Made by a program: the position numbers and the translations under genes
DNA from: Glossina fuscipes
Lineage: Eukaryota; Arthropoda; Insecta; Diptera; Glossinidae
NCBI RefSeq assembly: GCF_014805625.2
Contig: NW_023998414.1
Location: 23,894,029 to 23,958,028 of the forward strand
DNA: 64,000 nucleotides
Direction of reading: 5' to 3'
Notes under the pieces: generated by a model
What the model saw: the letters and a program-made list of their open reading frames with translations, nothing else
Told to the model about the DNA's origin: nothing
The model's database searches: none
Part shown: positions 40,350 to 43,757 of the stretch, one piece after another
How positions within the stretch are numbered: position 1 is the first letter of the stretch
How the letters are laid out: every line of letters starts with the position of its first letter

Positions 40350-40632
40350 TAATAATACATAGTAATCCGGAGTTTTAAGAAATGCATGTTAGAAAAAAGA
40401 AATACAATTAAGAGTAAATTGAGTTGTTTTTTTTTTACGAAAAGCCTTTGCTTACAAAAAATCCTTCTATTTTCATATAAATAATAGAAATTTTGAGAAA
40501 ATAATTATTAGAAAAACTTACGGCATCTTTCGTCTTCGTCATCTCCATCCGGACAGTCGAGAATACGGTCACAACGTTTACTGCCATCAATGCAATTTCC
40601 TGAACGGCATTTAAATTCGGAAGAACTGCACT
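3847..40632 (-). CDS. trol: trol, perlecan core protein (spliced gene, partial at both ends)
   Basis: Thirty-four exons on the minus strand give one open frame of about 3329 codons. Domain order is 20 LDLa repeats, linker, Ig, 3 LDLa, Ig, three laminin IV modules interleaved with laminin-type EGF repeats, a short orphan segment, then nine Ig domains. That order is diagnostic for arthropod perlecan, a secreted heparan sulfate proteoglycan of basement membranes that in Drosophila modulates FGF, Hedgehog and other signals. The signal peptide, any Ser-Gly attachment region and the laminin G domains are not in view. Introns are short (54-68 nt) across much of the laminin and Ig part and long across the LDLa part. 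The family is certain from domain architecture; individual exon edges were placed by splice consensus plus phase continuity and need transcript evidence. Confidence 0.97.
4087..5415 (-). other. trol intron between exons 33 and 34
   Basis: A 1.33 kb intron with GTAAGT donor and CTCAG acceptor. I see no repeat family or additional exon in it. Confidence 0.8.
5416..5662 (-). CDS. trol: trol exon 33: end of Ig domain 10, start of Ig domain 11
   Basis: Acceptor AATTTCCTTACAG after a 60-nt intron, donor ATG|GTAAGT, phase 2 in and 0 out (247 nt). It closes Ig 10 ([20 protein letters not shown], sequon NTT). After a basic linker ([15 protein letters not shown]) it opens Ig 11 ([19 protein letters not shown]). 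Confidence 0.95.
5723..6056 (-). CDS. trol: trol exon 32: end of Ig domain 9, start of Ig domain 10
   Basis: Acceptor ATTTCAATCTTAG after a 64-nt intron, donor TC|GTAAGT, phase 1 in and 2 out (334 nt). Ig 9 continues with [14 protein letters not shown] and [15 protein letters not shown]. Ig 10 starts at [16 protein letters not shown], with [20 protein letters not shown]. The exon ends between the Trp and the second cysteine of Ig 10. Confidence 0.95.
6121..6333 (-). CDS. trol: trol exon 31: His/Pro/Tyr-rich linker and start of Ig domain 9
   Basis: Acceptor TTACGTACAG, donor A|GTAAGG, phase 1-1 (213 nt). Residues about 8-50 are a low-complexity run of Pro, Tyr, His and Gln ([20 protein letters not shown] and onwards). 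After [19 protein letters not shown] the first half of an Ig domain begins. A sequon is re-formed across the junction (NL+T). Confidence 0.93.
6399..6796 (-). CDS. trol: trol exon 30: end of Ig domain 7, Ig domain 8, RGD motif
   Basis: Acceptor TTTCTGTTTACAG after a 65-nt intron, donor G|GTAAGA, phase 2 in and 1 out (398 nt). The first part closes Ig 7 ([15 protein letters not shown]). A complete Ig 8 follows: [38 protein letters not shown] and a closing strand YVMLDV. Immediately after the last strand comes KPRRGDATG, with RGD at 6414-6406, then the unstructured linker of exon 31. Confidence 0.95.
6862..7042 (-). CDS. trol: trol exon 29: first part of Ig domain 7
   Basis: Acceptor TCATTGATTGCAG, donor AT|GTACGC, phase 1 in and 2 out (181 nt). 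It encodes [20 protein letters not shown] then [19 protein letters not shown]. The donor is poor, but it is the GT that keeps both the frame and the Ig fold into exon 30, giving [19 protein letters not shown] after the join. Confidence 0.88.
7313..7575 (-). CDS. trol: trol exon 28: Ig domain 6
   Basis: Acceptor GTGTGGTTACAG after a 59-nt intron, donor C|GTAAGT, phase 2 in and 1 out (263 nt). The split codon AC+G gives Thr. Ig domain with [20 protein letters not shown] and [15 protein letters not shown], closing strand STVVDIE. The phase-2 entry matches exon 27 exactly. Confidence 0.95.
7635..8274 (-). CDS. trol: trol exon 27: Ig domains 4 and 5
   Basis: Acceptor CTTCTTCCTCTTCACAG type, donor AC|GTAAGA, phase 1 in and 2 out (640 nt). 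Ig 4 has [20 protein letters not shown] and [16 protein letters not shown] Pro-rich hinge ([13 protein letters not shown]) follows. Ig 5 has [21 protein letters not shown] and [10 protein letters not shown], with sequon NYT. The tail [19 protein letters not shown] is another flexible linker. Confidence 0.96.
8496..8676 (-). CDS. trol: trol exon 26: second half of Ig domain 3
   Basis: Acceptor TTTCTAAACAG after a 68-nt intron, donor G|GTAAGT, phase 0 in and 1 out (181 nt). It completes the Ig domain: [10 protein letters not shown] (core Trp), [20 protein letters not shown] (D-G-Y-C) and a closing strand VSITIT. It carries an N-glycosylation sequon (NDT). Confidence 0.94.
8745..8905 (-). CDS. 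trol: trol exon 25: acidic Tyr/Pro linker and first half of Ig domain 3
   Basis: Acceptor TTTTCATTTAG, donor AGC|GTAAGT, phase 1 in and 0 out (161 nt). A hydrophilic linker with [19 protein letters not shown] precedes the start of an Ig domain ([23 protein letters not shown]). The intron falls between the first cysteine and the core Trp of the domain. Confidence 0.92.
8906..11519 (-). other. trol intron between exons 24 and 25
   Basis: About 2.6 kb of AT-rich sequence without a recognisable exon or element. It is the largest intron in the laminin/Ig half of the gene. Confidence 0.7.
11520..11705 (-). CDS. trol: trol exon 24: unassigned cysteine-containing segment
   Basis: Acceptor TCGCATGCCAG, phase 1 in. 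Two donors keep phase 1: G|GTTCGC (exon end 11520) and T|GTAATG (end 11532). It encodes about 60 residues, [20 protein letters not shown] then [12 protein letters not shown].. and ITKLQYGC, with three cysteines and two sequons (NQS, NIT). I do not recognise the fold: it lacks the Trp and D-G-Y-C of an Ig domain and the pattern of an EGF. The frame is open with balanced composition in AT-rich surroundings, so I accept it as coding, possibly alternatively spliced. Confidence 0.7.
11706..12121 (-). other. trol intron between exons 23 and 24
   Basis: A 416-nt intron with GTAAGT donor. It contains T-rich and A-rich homopolymer tracts and nothing else recognisable. Confidence 0.75.
12122..13628 (-). 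CDS. trol: trol exon 23: end of laminin IV module 2, EGF repeats, laminin IV module 3, EGF repeat
   Basis: Acceptor TTAACGATAG after a 58-nt intron, donor G|GTAAGT, phase 0 in and 1 out (1507 nt). The first 90 or so residues finish laminin IV module 2. Laminin EGF repeats follow ([28 protein letters not shown]) with a five-proline stretch and a sequon (NQT). Then comes laminin IV module 3 ([33 protein letters not shown]), and the exon ends in another EGF ([21 protein letters not shown]). Three laminin IV modules in total match fly perlecan domain III. Confidence 0.96.
13687..15485 (-). CDS. trol: trol exon 22: Ig domain 2, laminin IV module 1, EGF repeats, start of laminin IV module 2
   Basis: Acceptor TTTACTTAG, donor AGC|GTAAGT, phase 1 in and 0 out, 599 complete codons. 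Residues about 5-93 form an Ig domain (Cys24, Trp36, Cys73, sequon NIT). Residues about 100-127 start a laminin EGF that is interrupted by laminin IV module 1 (about 128-322, with [20 protein letters not shown] and DVIVTGNG). Laminin EGF repeats fill about 324-497 ([28 protein letters not shown]). Laminin IV module 2 opens at about 498 ([20 protein letters not shown]) and is cut by the intron. Further sequons are NGT and NYT. Confidence 0.96.
15540..15926 (-). CDS. trol: trol exon 21: LDLa repeats 21-23
   Basis: Acceptor TTTACTTTTAG, donor A|GTAAGC, phase 1-1 (387 nt). Three tandem LDLa modules with six cysteines each: [42 protein letters not shown] and [21 protein letters not shown]. Only a 54-nt intron separates it from exon 22. 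Open frame continues upstream through the intron pyrimidine tract and mimics a signal peptide; I treat that as coincidence. Confidence 0.95.
15927..16254 (-). other. trol intron between exons 20 and 21
   Basis: A 328-nt intron. Its 3' pyrimidine tract happens to translate as a hydrophobic N-terminus. No other structure is seen. Confidence 0.8.
16255..16482 (-). CDS. trol: trol exon 20: Ig domain 1
   Basis: Acceptor ATAAAATAG, donor T|GTAAGT, phase 1-1 (228 nt). Ig-like C2 domain: first cysteine in AVFRCRDEG, core Trp in [12 protein letters not shown], then [18 protein letters not shown] with the D-G-Y-C signature and a final strand VSVQLTVEK. It lies between the LDLa array and three extra LDLa repeats, the fly perlecan arrangement. 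Confidence 0.94.
16483..17846 (-). other. trol intron between exons 19 and 20
   Basis: A 1.36 kb AT-rich intron. No exon, repeat family or RNA gene is recognised. Confidence 0.7.
17847..17918 (-). CDS. trol: trol exon 19: linker into Ig domain 1
   Basis: A 72-nt phase 1-1 exon with acceptor ATATATTTTTAG and donor A|GTAAGT. It encodes a Thr/Pro/Arg linker ([10 protein letters not shown]) and what looks like the first strand of the Ig domain finished by exon 20 ([12 protein letters not shown]). It is too small to stand alone. Phase, splice sites and the Ig-like join support it, but it could be optional without frame loss. Confidence 0.82.
18160..18354 (-). CDS. trol: trol exon 18: LDLa repeat 20
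   Basis: Acceptor CTGCATAAG (start 18354), with a second in-phase AG slightly downstream; donor A|GTAAGT, phase 1-1 (195 nt). A lead ([18 protein letters not shown]) precedes one LDLa module, [37 protein letters not shown], then an acidic tail APLLNNEID. This is the last repeat of the uninterrupted LDLa array. Confidence 0.88.
18355..19325 (-). other. trol intron between exons 17 and 18
   Basis: A 971-nt intron. It carries one plus-oriented copy of the dispersed repeat (about 18760-18940). Confidence 0.75.
18760..18940 (+). repeat. dispersed repeat family, copy 2
   Basis: It shares GATATTTT, GATCGGACCA, TTTTGAAAAGTC and AACTGTATTAAGC in the same order and spacing with the copy at 34943-35113. 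It lies inside the intron between exons 17 and 18. Confidence 0.7.
19326..19556 (-). CDS. trol: trol exon 17: LDLa repeats 18 and 19
   Basis: Acceptor TTTCTATTAG, donor A|GTAAGT, phase 1-1 (231 nt). Two full LDLa modules: [35 protein letters not shown] and, after [41 protein letters not shown]. Spacing is textbook in both. Confidence 0.94.
19830..19949 (-). CDS. trol: trol exon 16: LDLa repeat 17 (candidate cassette exon)
   Basis: Acceptor ACAAACAAG, weak donor G|GTTAAT, phase 1-1 (120 nt). The first two bases, GC, complete the cysteine codon begun in exon 15. One LDLa module follows, [36 protein letters not shown], with a sequon (NET). Exon 17 begins with GT, so skipping this exon would still give a cysteine codon (T+GT) and stay in frame. 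Confidence 0.88.
19950..21186 (-). other. trol intron between exons 15 and 16
   Basis: A 1.24 kb intron interrupting a cysteine codon. No recognisable element inside. Confidence 0.75.
21187..21456 (-). CDS. trol: trol exon 15: LDLa repeats 15 and 16
   Basis: Acceptor ACATTAAAG, donor T|GTAAGT, phase 1-1 (270 nt). Two LDLa modules are joined by a Pro-rich linker ([15 protein letters not shown]): repeat 15 is [34 protein letters not shown] and repeat 16 is [33 protein letters not shown]. The last cysteine codon of repeat 16 is split by the intron: T here, GC from exon 16. Confidence 0.93.
21457..21855 (-). other. trol intron between exons 14 and 15
   Basis: A 399-nt intron with a run of 33 T on the plus strand at 21739-21771 and a short TATATA tract close to the exon 14 donor. 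Confidence 0.75.
21856..22014 (-). CDS. trol: trol exon 14: LDLa repeat 14
   Basis: Acceptor ATCACTTAG behind a good pyrimidine tract, donor G|GTAAAG, phase 1-1 (159 nt). A Ser/Glu/Asn lead ([12 protein letters not shown]) precedes one LDLa module, [37 protein letters not shown]. There are two extra residues before the last cysteine. Confidence 0.92.
22015..23502 (-). other. trol intron between exons 13 and 14
   Basis: A 1.49 kb intron. The stretch at about 22650-23000 is less AT-rich than its surroundings, but I cannot assign it to a known element. Confidence 0.7.
23503..23613 (-). CDS. trol: trol exon 13: LDLa repeat 13
   Basis: Acceptor AAAATTAAG, phase 1-1 (111 nt). One LDLa module with a shortened second loop: [34 protein letters not shown]. 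An N-glycosylation sequon (NNT) falls inside the repeat. The phase-consistent donor is G|GTTGGT, a poor match to consensus. A better-looking GTAAAC six bases on would break the frame into exon 14. Confidence 0.85.
23826..23911 (-). CDS. trol: trol exon 12: remainder of LDLa repeat 12
   Basis: Acceptor TATGTATGTAG, donor G|GTAAGT, phase 2 in and 1 out (86 nt). The joint codon GC+T gives Ala and the next codon is the missing cysteine: [28 protein letters not shown]. The combined repeat has six cysteines. As with exons 7 and 8, exons 11 and 12 form an obligate pair. Confidence 0.9.
23912..25221 (-). other. trol intron between exons 11 and 12
   Basis: A 1.31 kb phase-2 intron with an interrupted (AT)n tract at 24308-24366. 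Confidence 0.75.
24308..24366. repeat. interrupted (AT)n microsatellite
   Basis: AT dinucleotides with three TATG interruptions, in the intron between exons 11 and 12. Confidence 0.95.
25222..25354 (-). CDS. trol: trol exon 11: LDLa repeat 11 and start of repeat 12
   Basis: Acceptor AAAACCACAG, donor GC|GTAAGC, phase 1 in and 2 out (133 nt). LDLa repeat 11 is [35 protein letters not shown]. It is followed directly by the start of repeat 12 (CHEGFA), which the phase-2 intron interrupts just before cysteine 2. Exon 12 supplies the rest in the matching phase. Confidence 0.91.
25551..25706 (-). CDS. trol: trol exon 10: LDLa repeat 10
   Basis: Donor G|GTAAAA, phase 1 out; acceptor at ATATAAAG (start 25706), with a second in-phase AG three bases downstream. 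A strongly acidic lead ([13 protein letters not shown]) precedes one LDLa module, [35 protein letters not shown], then QSYTG. The run of acidic residues makes this the most negatively charged repeat in view. Confidence 0.88.
25707..26011 (-). other. trol intron between exons 9 and 10
   Basis: A 305-nt intron dominated by TTTA/TTTTA repeats on the plus strand. Confidence 0.75.
26012..26185 (-). CDS. trol: trol exon 9: LDLa repeat 9
   Basis: Donor G|GTAACC, phase 1 out. The start is uncertain: two AGs keep phase 1 (exon start at 26185 or 26188) and neither has a pyrimidine tract. The frame also stays open upstream. It encodes a lead ([14 protein letters not shown]), one LDLa module ([35 protein letters not shown]), and a tail PINYDDTNY. 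The module itself is certain; the left edge of the lead is not. Confidence 0.85.
26186..28510 (-). other. trol intron between exons 8 and 9
   Basis: A 2.3 kb intron with many A and T homopolymers, a GTAT microsatellite near 28285-28304, and a purine GAA/GGAAAA tract (about 28428-28498) next to the exon 8 donor. Confidence 0.7.
28428..28498. repeat. purine (GAA/GGAAAA)n tract
   Basis: Plus-strand GAAGAA and GGAAAA units, i.e. a long pyrimidine tract on the trol sense strand, starting about 13 nt downstream of the exon 8 donor. Confidence 0.9.
28511..28604 (-). CDS. trol: trol exon 8: remainder of LDLa repeat 8
   Basis: Acceptor ATATAAACAG, donor C|GTAAGT, phase 0 in and 1 out (94 nt). It completes the repeat begun in exon 7: [31 protein letters not shown]. 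The joined repeat has six correctly spaced cysteines, which confirms both the phase-0 junction and the frame. The donor is followed by a (CTT)n-like pyrimidine tract on the sense strand. Confidence 0.92.
28724..28863 (-). CDS. trol: trol exon 7: LDLa repeat 7 and start of repeat 8
   Basis: Acceptor CAACATTTAG, donor AAG|GTAAGA, phase 1 in and 0 out (140 nt). It encodes LDLa repeat 7 ([37 protein letters not shown]) and, after one Asn, the first residues of repeat 8 (CSNDK). The phase-0 intron cuts repeat 8 before its second cysteine. Exons 7 and 8 are each asymmetric and must be spliced in together to keep the frame. Confidence 0.9.
28864..30684 (-). other. trol intron between exons 6 and 7 (with assembly gap)
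   Basis: A 1.8 kb intron that includes the N gap. Because flanking exons 6 and 7 are phase-compatible, no exon is required in the gap, but one could be hidden there. Confidence 0.7.
29065..29464. other. assembly gap (400 N)
   Basis: Four hundred N characters, flanked on the left by an A-rich homopolymer and on the right by A/G-rich sequence. The round size suggests a placeholder or estimated length. Confidence 0.99.
30685..31227 (-). CDS. trol: trol exon 6: Ser-rich linker, LDLa repeat 6, Thr/Pro-rich linker
   Basis: A 543-nt phase 1-1 exon with acceptor TTATACATAG and donor C|GTAGGT. An acidic and basic lead (residues about 1-35) is followed by a run of ten serines (about 39-48). Then come an N/Y/H-rich stretch, one LDLa module ([35 protein letters not shown], about 80-115), and a long Thr/Pro/Arg-rich tail containing [11 protein letters not shown], a likely O-glycosylated mucin-like spacer, plus an N-glycosylation sequon (NIS). 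A later CAG|GTG site would be in the wrong phase for exon 7. Failure to splice would hit an in-frame TAA at 30670-30668. Confidence 0.88.
34735..35115 (+). repeat. dispersed repeat family, copy 3
   Basis: The fullest copy: start motif TACACTCTACATCCC, then a GTCTGTCCGTCTGTCCGTCTG block, then GATCGGACCACTTTCCCGATC, TTTGAAAAGTCGTTA and CTGTATTAAGCGAAGTG. Intronic, between exons 5 and 6. Confidence 0.75.
36640..36960 (-). repeat. dispersed repeat family, copy 4
   Basis: Read on the minus strand it contains ATACTCTACACCACC, CTTTCTGATTTCATATAAGTG, GTGTCTGTCCGTC, GAACGCTAT and a final TTTTTACTTGTT. Order and sequence match copy 3 in inverted orientation. Confidence 0.7.
37127..37239. repeat. interrupted (AT)n microsatellite
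   Basis: Over 100 nt of AT dinucleotides broken by TTTATA units, close to exon 5. Confidence 0.95.
37356..37481 (-). CDS. trol: trol exon 5: LDLa repeat 5
   Basis: Acceptor ACGCCTTAG, donor G|GTAAGT, phase 1-1 (126 nt). An acidic lead (GDNDDY) precedes one LDLa module, [35 protein letters not shown]. Cysteine spacing is standard. It stands alone, with introns of about 2.1 kb and 6.1 kb on its two sides. Confidence 0.92.
37482..39576 (-). other. trol intron between exons 4 and 5
   Basis: A 2.1 kb intron starting with a long (GA)n tract. Nothing else recognisable. Confidence 0.7.
37561..37657. repeat. (GA)n microsatellite
   Basis: Nearly 100 nt of GA dinucleotides with AAAG and ATATAT interruptions, about 80 nt upstream (in the trol sense) of the exon 5 acceptor; on the sense strand it is a (TC)n pyrimidine tract. 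Confidence 0.95.
39577..39690 (-). CDS. trol: trol exon 4: LDLa repeat 4
   Basis: Acceptor TGTCCTTTAG, donor G|GTGAGA, phase 1-1 (114 nt). One LDLa module with all six cysteines: [36 protein letters not shown]. Only 75 nt separate it from exon 3, so these two exons form a compact pair inside otherwise long introns. Confidence 0.92.
39766..39897 (-). CDS. trol: trol exon 3: LDLa repeat 3
   Basis: Acceptor TCGCATTAG, donor C|GTATGT, phase 1-1 (132 nt). A short basic and hydrophobic lead (VPKLKYF) precedes one LDLa module, [36 protein letters not shown]. The run of T on the + strand at 39910-39935 is the A-rich sense-strand intron just upstream of the acceptor, so this acceptor lacks a good polypyrimidine tract. 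The reading frame and cysteine pattern still support the exon. Confidence 0.9.
40087..40209 (-). CDS. trol: trol exon 2: LDLa repeat 2
   Basis: Acceptor TTATAATAG, donor A|GTAAGT, phase 1-1 (123 nt). One LDLa module begins at [10 protein letters not shown] and ends with the acidic DGDDEEHC. There is a one-residue insertion between cysteines 2 and 3 (RDGMNC) compared with its neighbours. All six cysteines are present, so a normal calcium-binding fold is expected. Confidence 0.92.
40210..40521 (-). other. trol intron between exons 1 and 2
   Basis: A 312-nt intron containing an (AGT)n microsatellite at 40308-40350. Confidence 0.8.
40308..40350. repeat. (AGT)n microsatellite
   Basis: About 14 AGT units, one changed to GGT, in the intron between exons 1 and 2. 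Confidence 0.95.
40522..40632 (-). CDS. trol: trol exon 1 (local numbering): LDLa repeat 1
   Basis: Acceptor TTTTGCAG, donor C|GTAAGT, phase 1 in and 1 out (111 nt). It encodes one complete LDLa module with six cysteines in the pattern [36 protein letters not shown]; the acidic DGDDEDE stretch is the Ca-binding end. Because the exon enters in phase 1 there must be at least one coding exon further right. None could be recognised within the next 23 kb of the window. Confidence 0.92.
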
Positions 40633-43089
40633 CTGCAAAATGAAAAAAATATAGAAAAAGAAAATAAAACAAAAGGAAATGTTTAAAAAAGAAGACATAA
40701 ATAAATTACTTCTTTTCTTTTTTTTTTTTTTACTGCGAAAAGTAGGCTTCACATTATTATTTTTAAAGTTTGCTTCAAAGTATGCCTTAACTGTTGTTGT
40801 ATTTTGTTTTGTTATTTATCGGGAAAAAAAAAGAAAAAAAAACAAGAACAAGAACAACAAAAATTTATTGTCATGCAAATTTAATCGTTTTCGGTTTTCG
40901 CTTGAAAACAAAGTTTTTCCTTTCTTTATAACTGACAATTGCATAGAAATTCCTCTATAAATAAAAAGTAGCAGAAAATTCTTGACTCGATTTGACTTGA
41001 GAAGCCGTATCTACCTTTATAAAACTATCATTTCAATGATATCTGCAATGCGCTCATTATGATATCATGTAAAGGAAATTTGCATTTTGCGAATCAGAAA
41101 AACTTAAACGAAAGAAATTTTTAAATTTTTAATAAAACTTTTATTTCCTAATGAACGTCATTTATTGGCTAATGAATGTTGCTCATGATGGAATCTGTCT
41201 CAGACAACACTAAATGTTCAAGACTTTTGTGTTAAAAAAACAAAAAAAGGAAAAAAAAAAAAAAAACGATTACAAACTTTCTTTTACGGAACAAACAATA
41301 CAACACTGAACATTAGATATAATGTAAATAAAAAAAGTGGAAAAACATGACGATTTTGTTTAAAATTTAAAATAATATGTTAAGTATCGGACTGGGATTT
41401 TTTTTGCCTCTCAAACCCACATTGCCCACGTTCTCGTAGTTCATTTTCAAAATTTTTCTGCCAAAATATGAATGAAAAGTTATTGCTTTAAACAGTTTTG
41501 ATTATTAATCAGAAGAATGAATGTGCGCTGAATATATCGAGGAGTTGTTGTAAGCGTATTCTGGACGGGCTTTGCAATAGGAATCTAAGCGTCTTCTTGC
41601 TGGAAGATTACCTTAAAATGCCTTTTCATCCATTGCAGTCGTTCTTTCTTGAATGCCTCACGCTTTTGCTTCAGCTCGTATCGCTGAGTTAGAGCAACTC
41701 ATAGTTTATTAAAGCTAATCGCTTTAAGTGGGGATGTTAAGTGCATTCGTTTCATTGTCATTGTCCTGAATGCTATTCACACTCATAACATGTGCTGTAC
41801 TAACTGAACATCACCTAACACGACTCCTTCCGCTCAAAGGGGTGAAGTTAAGTCGTCCGCTTTTGTTGGATTTTGCTAACGCAGAACTTGATTTGTTGCC
41901 TGCGGAAATTCATATCATTTCCAAGATTCTAGATTCTAGGAGAAAGTCAGTCATTAATACCTAGTTGTTCGAACAACAAACAAACTACTATATGGTACAC
42001 CTATTAAGTAGCAATGCAGTCAGCAAAGACGATCACGTATAGGAGAATATTTGCTATGGAAGGAAATTCCCAAGTCCAAGATTATCTTAAGTGAGGAAGA
42101 GTTTTACATTTTGAAACTGGCATAAGCAAAGTCGTGTTTTACAAGAGGAAATTTGGATTTTTTAAATTCCGATTAACAATGGCTTCGAGTAAAATTTTAT
42201 TTCTAGCATTTGCATTTCTTTTCACAGTTAACATAAGACAAAACTATACTGCCATGAGCCTAATTAATATGAAAACACAAAAAGAACGCAGCTTGATTCA
42301 AGTCATCCCAACAATCTAACACAAAACTTGGTCTTTGATGCAAACAAAATTTTATGAATTGGCTTTAAAAGAAGAAGCAAGAGGAAAGTCTTATTCGGAT
42401 CTTTTGGCCAAAAATTTGATGCTAAAGTTCGTGCACATAGAACATAAATAATTGAAGAAACTAATTCCACCAAGACGAAGCTCGAATACACAACAGCTTT
42501 CTTAACCAGCCGTACAATGAGAAATTTGTAGTAAGAGTTCTTCGAACATCGACAACGTTTACAAATTTGTGCAGTTGTTGAAGGGTTCTATAAATTCTCA
42601 TGGGGACTTGTTGAGAGAGAGGTGCATTCACACTAAATATATGACTAAAAGATTCGTTGCATTTCGAAAATGAAAAATGTGACTTTTTATTTCTCATTCT
42701 GAGTTGTGTTTGAAAGAAACAAAAAAAAAAAAATGTATCCATCAAAATGTATTTTGCGCGTTTAGAATAGGCTCAGCGAAACTCTCCATCTACCATCTCT
42801 TGAATTAGTCCCGCTTACATTGAACCGATAAAGACATGGTTTTTATTTACTTGAGGTCTATATCTACATCGATCTTAAACACTTTATTGTCTTACTGAGA
42901 TAAAACTAAGGAAAAAAATTATAATGTTTCCAATATGTAATCCTGTTCAGAGAGAGAGAAAGAGAGAGAGAGAGAGAGGTAGAGGCCAGCAAAACTTGCT
43001 TTATATAAACAAAACCGTAATGTACGCGCTTAAATGGTGTTTGAATATTTAGAGTTCAACAAGTTCTTTATTCTGATTGTACTTTTTTG

Positions 43090-43757
43090 CTGAGCGTATG
43101 CTCATATTGTCATAGTATTTGCAACTACGAGAAGGAAGCTTCAAAGATTCTATATAGTATATGTATTTTTGACAAGCATGAAATCCTGCACCGACTAAGC
43201 CATGTCGGTCCGTCTGTGTGTGTGTATATGTATCAACATGTTGTTGACACTCTTCTAGTAGCTAAAATGAAAATATCGAATTCAAATTTGATGGGAACCT
43301 TTGAAGCTTGTGCATCTTGGAAGGCACTGAAAATTGGCTATATTGGTACGAGCACATGCTCGCACTTAAACGTAAACTGTAGGTAATTCTGGGTGTCAAA
43401 TAGAAGGACTTGGAAAGTAGATTTCCAGAACATACGTGTGCTAGTTCCAAATTAAATACTGCAGACGTCACCAAGCAGTGAATTAACTCTTTCATAACAA
43501 CACCATCGATATGGATATCCCATAACACGACTTGAAGAATAGAATGCGACAAGCTAAGTATGTTAATTCTGAATTAATTATGGTAGACGTGCCGATAGAG
43601 CGAATGAAGTTTTCCTCGCAATTAGTTATATTTTACCCATCTCAGTTACTTTTTGCAACCATAGGTAAATAGAAGCATGCGGCGCTAAAGATTTCCATCG
43701 TGATGGGTTTGTGAGATTCGGCTCAAGCCGAATATAACTTTCTAACTTGTTAATTTG
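43090..43757 (+). repeat. dispersed repeat family, copy 5 (extent uncertain)
   Basis: It contains TATATAGTATATGTATTTTTGAC, the motif CCGACTAAGCCATGTCGGTCCGTCTGTGTG, and ends with GATTCGGCTCAAGCCGAATATAACTTTCTAACTTGTT-like sequence at 43721-43757. The middle (about 43400-43560) may be a different insertion. Confidence 0.55.

Noticed and set aside
42134..42319. Plus-strand 61-residue frame containing MASSKILFLAFAFLFT, possible small secreted peptide
   Set aside because: Short, AT-rich, lacking cysteines, processing sites or any related neighbour. Frames of this length are expected by chance here.
43430..43560. Minus-strand LWDIHIDGVV..EL, similar to a mariner WD.hGVV..EL motif
   Set aside because: The match is short and imperfect and lies within or beside a dispersed repeat copy. 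A translated search could decide; I did not list it as an element.
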